From: Deltaproteobacteria bacterium
Lineage (GTDB): Bacteria; Desulfobacterota; SM23-61
NCBI GenBank assembly: GCA_016234425.1
Contig: JACRCA010000292.1
Span: 1 to 5,401 of the forward strand
Direction: 5' to 3'
Length of the DNA stretch: 5,401 nt
Program-made: the position numbers and the translations under genes
Shown here: positions 1-4,205 of the stretch, piece after piece
Numbering within the stretch: position 1 is the stretch's first letter
Layout: each line of letters opens with the position of its first letter
The notes under the pieces: generated by a model
Databases searched by the model: none
Told to the model about the DNA's origin: nothing
Seen by the model: only the letters and a program-made list of their open reading frames with translations

Positions 1-642
1 GACGGCCACCCCAACCCCCAACATAATCAGGACCGCCACTACAGCCAAAACAATTGGCCTTTTCCTTTTGCCCTCCACCCGACCCCCTACACCCTTTCGT
101 GAAACCGCCGCCTCCGGCTCTATCTTCGCCCGGTAAACCCGCACCGGCTTGGCAATGTTCTTGACCGCATGCTCCCCCAGGTAGTCGTATCGGAGCGCCA
201 GCTTGTTCTCAATCTGCTCGTACGCACTCCCCGAGATACAGATCCCTCCTGCCTCGGCCAAGCCTTCCAGTCGGGCCGCGATGTTCACCCCATCCCCATA
301 GATCGAATCCCCCTCCTCGATCACATCCCCAAGGTTGATCCCGATGCGAAACTCCATCCGGCGGGTCTCAGGCAGCAAGGCGTTTCTCGCTCTCAGCACC
401 TGCTGGATCTCTACCGCACACTGCACTGCATCCACCACACTGGCAAACTCCGCCAACACGCTATCTCCCGCAGTGCTAACTACCCGGCCCCGATATTGCT
501 GGATGAGGCTCCCCATCACTTCCTTGTAGGCGTTCAGGGTCCGGAGGGTCCATTCCTCATCTTCCCCCATGAGGCGGCTGTACCCCTTCACATCCGCACT
601 CAGGATGGCCGTAAGCTTGCGCTTAACTTTCTCTGTAGTCAT
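1..642 (-). CDS. Class III adenylate/guanylate cyclase, N-terminal 214 residues (C-terminus beyond the left edge)
   Basis: Predicted nucleotide cyclase that makes a cyclic nucleotide from a nucleoside triphosphate in the cytoplasm. The reading frame is open from the ATG at 642 to the window edge. The catalytic domain covers about residues 8-172. The two metal-binding aspartates are D17 (in SADVKGYS) and D60 (in AGDSVLAEF). The transition-state pair is N120 and R124 in GDGVNIAARLE. Residues 196-214 form a hydrophobic segment after a basic stretch (KRKRP), so a membrane anchor follows the catalytic domain. In this family a TPR or other sensor region usually follows, but it lies outside the window. 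The start is supported by AAGGAGG at 650-656, 7 nt upstream. By counting from family motifs, the two purine-specifying positions hold S56 and S113 rather than Lys and Asp, so ATP or GTP preference cannot be read off. It lies 52 nt downstream of the toxin gene with no visible terminator between. Confidence 0.93.
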   Translation of the reverse strand, partial: MTTEKVKRKLTAILSADVKGYSRLMGEDEEWTLRTLNAYKEVMGSLIQQYRGRVVSTAGDSVLAEFASVVDAVQCAVEIQQVLRARNALLPETRRMEFRIGINLGDVIEEGDSIYGDGVNIAARLEGLAEAGGICISGSAYEQIENKLALRYDYLGEHAVKNIAKPVRVYRAKIEPEAAVSRKGVGGRVEGKRKRPIVLAVVAVLIMLGVGVAV

Positions 643-649
643 GGGGATA

Positions 650-656
650 CCTCCTT
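650..656 (-). promoter_or_regulatory. Strong ribosome binding site of the cyclase gene
   Basis: AAGGAGG on the minus strand, 7 nt before the ATG at 642. It fixes the cyclase start and is the best Shine-Dalgarno match in the left half of the window. Confidence 0.85.
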
Positions 657-694
657 AAAGCTCCATGAAAGGCAGGATAGAGGAGATTGATTTA

Positions 695-973
695 CTAAAA
701 TCTTTTTATAAACCGGTTAGCTTCTTTTTTGCTGAGGATTTTGAGAATGATAATTTTCATGTGCTGAATTTCAAAGAAGACCCGAAACTTATCGATTCTT
801 AATCGATAAAAGACCGTCTTTTTACCTTTGATCTTCTGAATCAATTTTCCTCTTGGAAAAGGGTTCTCTTCAAGGATCTTTAAATCTGAAAGGACTTTTG
901 TCGCCGTCCCCATTTCCAAATCATCTAAGTCCCTTGAAGCCGCCGGTGAAAGTTCGATTCTGAACCTATCCAT
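695..973 (-). CDS. RelE/ParE-superfamily toxin
   Basis: Small basic protein of 92 residues, the usual length for RelE/ParE toxins. Such toxins are mRNA-cleaving, ribosome-dependent RNases (RelE type) or gyrase poisons (ParE type), held inactive by the antitoxin encoded just upstream. The family pattern is visible: N-terminal FRIELSPAASRDLDDL helix region, NPFPRGKLIQKIKGKK, then the core strand pair VFYRLRIDKFRVFFEI (residues 54-69) and IIILKIL. The usual C-terminal Arg-x-x-x-Tyr motif of RelE is not present: the segment reads SKKEANRFIKRF, with Lys/Phe where Arg/Tyr would be expected, so the RNase mechanism cannot be assumed. The ATG overlaps the end of the antitoxin gene by 8 nt (ATGGATAG), which indicates translational coupling; no strong separate ribosome binding site is seen. 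Confidence 0.88.
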   Translation of the reverse strand: MDRFRIELSPAASRDLDDLEMGTATKVLSDLKILEENPFPRGKLIQKIKGKKTVFYRLRIDKFRVFFEIQHMKIIILKILSKKEANRFIKRF

Positions 974-1229
974 GCTTCGACTTTCTCTTCTTTAAATAAT
1001 CATCAATGCCTAGGCCTCCAAGTTTCAAATATTCTTCTCTGGCCTTCTCCAGGGTAGCCAGAAACTTGGGATTATTTTCAAGCAGGTAATCCTCAAAATC
1101 CTCCTCTGAAATCCCCTTGATAATCGCCCTGGGTTTCCCTTTAGAAGTCACAACGATCTCTTCCTTTTCAGCGTACCGCAGGATCTCTGAGGTTTTATTT
1201 TTCAGCTCCCTAACATTTGCAAATTTCAT
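966..1229 (-). CDS. Phd/YefM-family antitoxin
   Basis: Antitoxin of 87 residues, a typical length. In the family, the N-terminal half dimerises and binds the operon's own operator, and the C-terminal half wraps around and blocks the toxin. The N-terminal block (residues 1-45) carries the family features: NVRELKNKTSEILRYAEKEE, then the strand IVVTSKGKPRAIIKG. The remainder is charged and helical (EEDFEDYLLE, LEKAREEYLKL) and ends in a basic tail KKRKSKHG. The start ATG at 1229 has AAGGAG 6 nt upstream (1236-1241). It is the first gene of an operon with the RelE-like toxin, and probably represses its own promoter, whose -10 sits in a palindrome. Confidence 0.9.
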   Translation of the reverse strand: MKFANVRELKNKTSEILRYAEKEEIVVTSKGKPRAIIKGISEEDFEDYLLENNPKFLATLEKAREEYLKLGGLGIDDYLKKRKSKHG

Positions 1230-1246
1230 GGTTTTCTCCTTGTGGC

Positions 1247-1267
1247 TATATTCGTAGCTACAATATA
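1247..1267. promoter_or_regulatory. Palindromic operator overlapping the -10 box of the toxin-antitoxin promoter
   Basis: Plus strand TATATTcGTAGCTACAATATA: a perfect 8-bp core GTAGCTAC (1254-1261) flanked by TATATT and AATATA, with one extra base at 1253. The right arm is the -10 box of the promoter, so a dimeric protein bound here would block RNA polymerase. The position fits autorepression by the Phd/YefM-type antitoxin, alone or with its toxin. The binding protein is inferred from position and family habit, not from a known operator sequence. Confidence 0.6.
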
Positions 1268-1290
1268 AACCAATTGATTATCCCCGTCAA
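1262..1290 (-). promoter_or_regulatory. Sigma-70-type promoter of the toxin-antitoxin operon
   Basis: Read on the minus strand: -35 TTGACG (1285-1290), 17-nt spacer, -10 TATATT (1262-1267). Each box matches the consensus at 5 of 6 positions and the spacer is optimal. Transcription would start near 1255, giving a leader of about 25 nt that still contains the AAGGAG of the antitoxin gene. The same transcript could continue through the toxin into the cyclase. Not experimentally shown; identified by consensus only. Confidence 0.7.
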
Positions 1291-1322
1291 GTCCCAAGAA
1301 TGTTTTCTGCTATCGAATTTTA

Positions 1323-1337
1323 TTGCGTTCAACGCAA
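1323..1337. repeat. 15-bp palindrome TTGCGTTcAACGCAA
   Basis: Two perfect 7-bp arms around a single central base, located just 3' of the secreted-protein gene and about 33 bp upstream of the toxin-antitoxin -35 box. No T-run follows on either strand, so it is not a normal intrinsic terminator. It may be a protein-binding site or a mere chance palindrome; nothing in the sequence decides. Confidence 0.4.
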
Positions 1338-1363
1338 AGGAAGGAAGAGAACCCCAAGGATCC

Positions 1364-1852
1364 CTATTTCGGCAATTCAAAGGCCCCCACATACCTTGAG
1401 CAGGATTGGATGGTTCCCGGTACTATAAATTTGCCAATGGCGGTCGTTTTACCTTTTGCTTCTCCCTTGATACCTTTCCATTTACCAGTACCGTACAAAA
1501 ATTTCATCGTCTTTTCGGGTCCGAGAACGACAAGCTCGGCAATGATGATGTCCCCATCAGGGTCCATGATCTTCCAATAACTGTCAGATCTCCTTTTGCC
1601 ATCTACAACTTTAGCGATAGAGACGACATGGAATGTGCAGTTATCGAAAACCTTATTCTCATGATGGCTAAAAATGATACCTTTGCCCTCGGTACTCCCG
1701 ATTCTAATTTCTTTACTCTCGAACACCACTGTTGAAGTTCCAGCCAAGCATTCTGTGAAGTCGAAAGGTGTCTCCGCTTGGGCAACTGGAATGAAAAGGA
1801 ACAAACCAATAACAACTGCAATCATCATTCTCAACTTCTTAATACAGTTCAT
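1364..1852 (-). CDS. Secreted small beta-barrel-like protein (lipocalin / allene-oxide-cyclase-barrel-like), function unknown
   Basis: Protein of 162 residues with a clear Sec signal peptide: basic start (MNCIKKLRMM), hydrophobic core (IAVVIGLFLFIPV) and a signal peptidase I site AQA|ETP after residue 26. The mature 136 residues are rich in alternating strand-like segments. They contain GTGKWKGIKGEAKGKT (residues 121-136), a glycine-rich hairpin of the kind seen in bacterial proteins with a lipocalin or allene-oxide-cyclase-like barrel. Three cysteines remain after processing (C35, C72, C151). I do not recognise a substrate or a named family. The start at 1852 follows GGGGGTG, and the gene begins 34 nt after the stop of the truncated TPR gene, so it may once have been the second gene of a cyclase-led operon. 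With that gene's front lost, its present promoter is unclear. Confidence 0.8.
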   Translation of the reverse strand: MNCIKKLRMMIAVVIGLFLFIPVAQAETPFDFTECLAGTSTVVFESKEIRIGSTEGKGIIFSHHENKVFDNCTFHVVSIAKVVDGKRRSDSYWKIMDPDGDIIIAELVVLGPEKTMKFLYGTGKWKGIKGEAKGKTTAIGKFIVPGTIQSCSRYVGAFELPK

Positions 1853-1886
1853 AATGCACCCCCTGTTTAGGATTTTTGCAAATATC

Positions 1887-2210
1887 TCACTTCAAACCTG
1901 CTTTGCGCAGGGCTTCGATTGTTTTGTCTATATCAGCTTGGTTCTTAAAGTAGATTGTCTTTGCATACCACTCAAGGGAGAAGTTGGGTTTTATTTTCAA
2001 GACCTCTGCTACGGCATTGCGAGCTTCCCCTTGGCGGCCCATCGTACTATACGTGGCGGCCAGTTGAAGATGAATGAATATATTATTGGGCACGCGTTGC
2101 AGAGCTTCCTTGCATGTTTCGATTGCCTCCTTGTATTGTCCCGTTAGTCGATAAGCCGTTGATAATTGGACAAAGTATGCCTGAGGGGGATTAGGGTTCA
2201 ACCGTCTCAC
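1887..2210 (-). pseudogene. C-terminal TPR fragment of a class III cyclase-type protein (5' truncated)
   Basis: The 107 codons encode two tetratricopeptide repeats, PQAYFVQLSTAYRLTGQYKE onward (residues about 9-42) and IFIHLQLAATYSTMGRQGEA onward (about 43-77). A tail follows, ending KNQADIDKTIEALRKAGLK, which I recognise as the usual C-terminus of the TPR-bearing adenylate cyclases of Deltaproteobacteria. The frame can be read only from a GTG at 2210; a few codons upstream (SLRSV) it stops at TGA 2232-2234, exactly where a transposon-end-like GGGTCAGGTCTTG begins. The catalytic domain and earlier repeats are therefore missing. No ribosome binding site suits the GTG. An independent short TPR protein is the alternative, but the family-like tail and abrupt start favour a remnant. 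It is not the missing end of the cyclase at the left edge, because on this strand it lies upstream of it. Confidence 0.75.
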
Positions 2211-2228
2211 ACTCCTGAGTGATCGCCA

Positions 2229-2267
2229 GGGTCAGGTCTTGAATTATTACTTTTTCTCATAGGAGTC
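2229..2267 (+). mobile_element. Possible end of a REP-associated transposase (RAYT) element
   Basis: GGGTCAGGTCTTGAATTATT followed 25 bp after GGTCAG by AGGAGTC (2261-2267). The mini-element at 3286-3418 has the same layout: GGTCAG, then 22 bp, then AGGAGTC just ahead of a RAYT start codon. Here no transposase start follows. The motif adjoins the point where the cyclase TPR fragment loses its frame. It is probably a scar of a decayed element; the resemblance rests on short motifs only. Confidence 0.4.
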
Positions 2268-2389
2268 ACGACACCCGATTCTCAAGTCCAGGTTCAACCC
2301 CGATAGAGATTTAGAACAACATAGCCTTTAATATTCACATCTCTCGCCAAGGCGCAAAGCGTCCAAAGAATGGTGGTAGCTCATACTTT

Positions 2390-2768
2390 TTAATTTTTCG
2401 CATATGATGTGCGCTTTTCCCGTATCTGGAAACCAATTCCCTTGGTCGGCTTTTCCGGAGGCGCCATTAAGTGCCTGATAGCCTTTAAAATCAGCTGAAG
2501 ATAAACTGACCTGAATGGCCCGCTCGGAGTTCAATACCGAAGCAGCCATGATCGCGCCATGCTCGGTAAATGCATAAGGGAGTACAGGCGAAAACTTAAG
2601 TCGCAAGAGGTGGTCGCAATTTGCGACCACCTCTGCTTTCTCTTGATTAGTAAGCTGAAAGATGAAATCCGGAGGACAACGGAAAAGGTTCCGAGGGAAG
2701 GCAATGCGGTTGGCCTTGATAGCCCGGGTAAGCCGCCGCTGACAGGAAAGCTGGTCGCCACGCATAAA
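2390..2768 (-). pseudogene. ORF6N-domain protein, degenerate remnant
   Basis: ORF6N domains occur in phage- and element-associated proteins with KilA-N-like contexts and presumed DNA binding. Three pieces survive on the minus strand. First, codons 2502-2741 give RLTRAIKANR, PPDFIFQLTN, EVVANCDHLLRLKFSPVLPY and AFTEHGAIMAASVLNSERAIQ, matching the domain core. Second, the following SVYLQLILKAIRHLMAPP and KPTKGIGFQIREKR are read in another frame, ending at TAA 2390-2392; this is the typical C-terminus of the family. Third, near 2752-2768 a further frame gives LCVATS where LYGV-T would be expected. The lesions seen are a shift near 2752-2741, about 7 extra residues (RNLFRCP) between FP and PDF, a loss of one base near 2509, and a deletion of the usual helical middle part after SVY. 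A continuous frame 2328-2882 runs through part of this but is not the original gene. Confidence 0.75.
2606..2634. repeat. 29-bp near-perfect palindrome inside the ORF6N remnant
   Basis: Arms AGAGGTGGTCGCAA (2606-2619) and TTGCGACCACCTCT (2621-2634) are perfect inverted copies around one base at 2620. On the minus strand it encodes EVVANCDHLL of the ORF6N domain; on the plus strand the same palindrome reads EVVAICDHL. It could form a strong hairpin in RNA from either strand. There is no T-run, so it is not a terminator. It has survived undamaged in an otherwise eroded gene. Confidence 0.85.
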
Positions 2769-2770
2769 GA

Positions 2771-2866
2771 CAGTCCCGAGTAATGAGTGATTAGGACTGA
2801 GTATCCTTTCGCAAGGCGTAAGGCGCAAGAGCGTGAATCGGAAACCAAAAGTCCTCAGTCCCGAGT
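2771..2866. repeat. Direct repeat CAGTCCCGAGT, two copies
   Basis: Identical 11-bp copies at 2771-2781 and 2856-2866, with related AGTCC/GGACT words between them (TTAGGACTGAG, AAAGTCCTCAG). The first copy lies right at the upstream edge of the ORF6N remnant. The 96-bp unit shows no coding potential. It may be an intergenic filler repeat or a deletion scar. Confidence 0.45.
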
Positions 2867-3285
2867 TAAATCGGGTCTCCAATCAATACCATTAGCGGCC
2901 AAGCACCCGGAGAACGCAGAGGAAGAAATTTGGATTCTCATTTCAGCGCTTTTTGGAGTCTTCCGTGAGAAACTACTCAACGCAAAACCCATAGTAATTT
3001 TTGATATAATACAATCTGTTAGAGGAAATTTCAATCCCCTTTTTCTCGAGGCTTTCTGCGGTCTCCGTGGCGCAGGTTTTTTCTATCCCGTCTTTGGGAA
3101 AAGCGTTGGAAAGGTATCCTGGCCCCCTTTCCCCCTTGCCCCGGGTGGCTGAATGCAGAAAAGTGCAAAACCCTTCCTTCATGGATCATGGCGACCCCGG
3201 AAACAAATGGCCGCTGGACCCGCAAATTCTGGCCCAGCTCCTGGGAATGGATGGGGGTTTTTCTGGAGCTTGGGGATAAAAGCGA
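2867..3285. other. Stretch without a recognisable gene
   Basis: Several short frames cross this stretch on both strands, but none has a ribosome binding site, a family motif or a consistent codon pattern. It holds words common in intergenic filler of anaerobic Proteobacteria, such as CACCCGGAGAACGCAGAGGA (2907-2926) and CTGCGGTCTCCGTGGCG (3056-3072). A lone TATAAT at 3005-3010 has no matching -35. The part from about 3180 to 3279 (plus frame beginning MDHGDPGNKWPLDPQILAQL) reads somewhat like protein, but I cannot assign it. Confidence 0.5.
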
Positions 3286-3418
3286 GGTCAGATTTGCTTA
3301 TTGAAATATTAATAGGAGTCTTGCTATTCTGGTTGCATGCCAAGGAAGCGGAGGATGGAGTTTGAGGGGGCTTTTTATTAATGGATCAGAGGTCAAACGT
3401 CAATAAGCAAGTCTAACC
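3286..3418 (+). mobile_element. 133-bp mini-element derived from a REP-associated tyrosine transposase (RAYT), with 19-bp inverted ends
   Basis: Left end GGTCAGATTTGCTTATTGA (3286-3304) and right end TCAATAAGCAAGTCTAACC (3400-3418) are inverted copies matching at 17 of 19 positions. Inside, AGGAGTC (3314-3320) leads to the start of a RAYT-like reading frame. Almost the entire transposase gene (normally several hundred bases) is deleted, leaving a non-autonomous, MITE-like unit. No clear target-site duplication is seen. The right end abuts the enoyl-CoA hydratase remnant, with AACC (3415-3418) shared between the two, so the element may have inserted into or helped delete that gene. Confidence 0.65.
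3337..3381 (+). pseudogene. N-terminal stub of a RAYT (IS200/IS605-like Y1) transposase
   Basis: Fourteen codons MPRKRRMEFEGAFY and then TAA. RAYT proteins characteristically begin MPRK-R-EFEGA-YHV, so the match is diagnostic although short. The frame breaks precisely where the HV(I/M)-RGN block, which leads on to the catalytic HUH region, should begin; bases 3379-3399 then pass into the right end of the element. No catalytic His or Tyr is present, so the product cannot act. Confidence 0.7.
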
Positions 3419-3568
3419 GTTTTTCTTACGGACTCCTTCAATGCGTCCTTTGAGGCGCATATTGAACGGGAGCGAACGGGTCTTTCAACCTGCGCAGCTC
3501 ATCCTGATGGTCAAGAAGGATTAAAGGCCTTTGCGGAGAGGCGAAAACCAGTATTCCATGCAAAATAA
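3415..3568 (+). pseudogene. C-terminal remnant of an enoyl-CoA hydratase (crotonase family)
   Basis: From 3431 to the TAA at 3566-3568 the plus strand reads 45 codons beginning DSFNASFEAHIERERTGL and ending EGLKAFAERRKPVFHAK. The ending is the typical crotonase C-terminus (EG-KAF-EKRKPVF), and the preceding helix with E-x-E-x-x-G fits the end of the fold. Just before it, AACCGT (3415-3420) followed by TTTTCTTACG would give LNR-SLT-DSF if one base were removed, so a one-base insertion in the T run is likely. The catalytic oxyanion-hole and Glu regions are absent, as about four fifths of the gene is gone. It begins where the RAYT mini-element ends. No part of the missing front was found to the left of the element in this window. 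Confidence 0.72.
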
Positions 3569-3717
3569 ATTGGTTCTTCCGGGAACACCGTGGGAAGCAA
3601 TGAATTTCAATATGATCCACCCTCCCCTCGCCCCTCCCGTCAAGGGAGGGGAAGGGGTTGGGGGTTATCCACTAAAAACTCGGATGAACCATAAATTAAA
3701 GCACGCTTCAGAATCGG
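3569..3717. other. Intergenic spacer with a GC-rich hairpin repeat
   Basis: Non-coding spacer between the crotonase remnant and the membrane-protein gene. Its main content is the hairpin at 3624-3657. The 60 bp after the hairpin are A/T-richer and must contain any promoter for the membrane protein, but I find no pair of -35 and -10 boxes that convinces. Confidence 0.5.
3624..3657. repeat. C-rich/G-rich hairpin repeat (PPLAPPVKGGE type)
   Basis: Perfect stem CCCCTCCC (3631-3638) / GGGAGGGG (3644-3651) with loop GTCAA, extended by an outer CCCCT (3624-3628) / AGGGG (3653-3657) across a small internal loop. Translated on the plus strand it reads PPLAPPVKGGEG, the signature of a dispersed intergenic repeat that is often mis-called as protein in Deltaproteobacteria and related groups. 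There is no downstream T-run, so it is not a standard terminator; its role is unknown. Confidence 0.65.
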
Positions 3718-4158
3718 GTGTATAAATTGTTCCCAAAACTATTTTTCGATTTCAAACGTAAAGAACTAAATATCGTAAGAGTCATCTTCTTTATTTATAT
3801 CATTGGATTTTCATATGGGACAAAAAATCACATCGTGGATATTATGCGGGATGGTTTATTCGGTTATGACTATGTACCCCTGCCCATAAATATTTATTGG
3901 ACTCTGCTAACGATTCTTGACCCCTTCGCCATAATTCTCCTCATCTTTCTGCCCTTCTATGGAATGGCTCTTTCCGTTTTTATCATGGCTTCTGATATCG
4001 CGGTCAACTTGTCCGTGACCTTGTATTTCTATTTTCAAACACATGTTTTCTCCGACGGGTTATTATGGGCGCAGGTAGCCTTCGGATTCTTCGTTTTTGT
4101 TTCCGTCCCCATTGTCTGGAAAAGAATTCAAAAAATATATAAAGATCAAGGATCGTAG
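3718..4158 (+). CDS. Four-helix integral membrane protein of unknown function
   Basis: Protein of 146 residues with four hydrophobic segments: about 19-35 (IVRVIFFIYIIGFSYG), 57-80 (INIYWTLLTILDPFAIILLI onward), 83-106 (MALSVFIMASDIAVNLSVTL onward) and 115-134 (LLWAQVAFGFFVFVSVPIVW). Both ends are basic (KRKELN before helix 1; KRIQKIYKD after helix 4), so both termini probably face the cytoplasm. Acidic residues sit in or near the helices (D68, D93). I do not recognise a family. The start is uncertain: GTG at 3718 is the only usual start before an upstream stop at 3697 but has no good ribosome binding site, and TTG at 3727 is no better. The gene is A/T-richer than its neighbours. It lies 47 nt upstream of the DinB-like gene on the same strand and could be cotranscribed with it. 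Confidence 0.72.
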   Translation: MYKLFPKLFFDFKRKELNIVRVIFFIYIIGFSYGTKNHIVDIMRDGLFGYDYVPLPINIYWTLLTILDPFAIILLIFLPFYGMALSVFIMASDIAVNLSVTLYFYFQTHVFSDGLLWAQVAFGFFVFVSVPIVWKRIQKIYKDQGS

Positions 4159-4190
4159 CAAAGAAGAAAGAAGGGCCCTGGGAAAGGGGA

Positions 4191-4197
4191 AAGGAGG
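4191..4197 (+). promoter_or_regulatory. Ribosome binding site of the DinB-like gene
   Basis: AAGGAGG, 8 nt before the ATG at 4206, within a purine-rich run (4156-4205). It fixes the start of the DinB-like protein. Confidence 0.8.
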
Positions 4198-4205
4198 ACG
4201 GAAAG

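Noticed and set aside
169..690. Plus-strand open frame of 173 codons
   Set aside because: It lies antisense to the clearly conserved cyclase catalytic domain and has no family match or ribosome binding site.
1674..2147. Plus-strand open frame of 157 codons
   Set aside because: It is antisense to the signal-peptide region of the secreted protein and to the TPR fragment, both of which show family features; it is a shadow.
3005..3010. Perfect TATAAT hexamer
   Set aside because: No -35 box at a suitable distance and no gene follows; it sits in an A/T-rich patch where such a match is expected by chance.
2787..3152. Plus-strand open frame of 121 codons through the debris zone
   Set aside because: It crosses repeat-like words and a direct repeat, has no ribosome binding site and its translation shows no family pattern.
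3067..3279. Plus frame ending LGMDGGFSGAWG, which looks a little like protein
   Set aside because: I could not relate it to a family, and overlapping frames on both strands look equally plausible; kept only as a remark in the no-gene stretch.
3441..3460. Small imperfect hairpin ATGCGTCC ... GGCGCAT
   Set aside because: It lies within the crotonase coding remnant, has a bulge and no T-run; most likely chance.
2200..3720. Possible CRISPR array, tRNA or other structured RNA
   Set aside because: No regularly spaced repeats, no cloverleaf with a CCA-type end and no riboswitch-like core were found by eye in the debris zone.
3531..3725. Open frame containing PPLAPPVKGGEG
   Set aside because: This is the translation of a non-coding hairpin repeat, and the frame also overlaps the crotonase remnant in a different frame.
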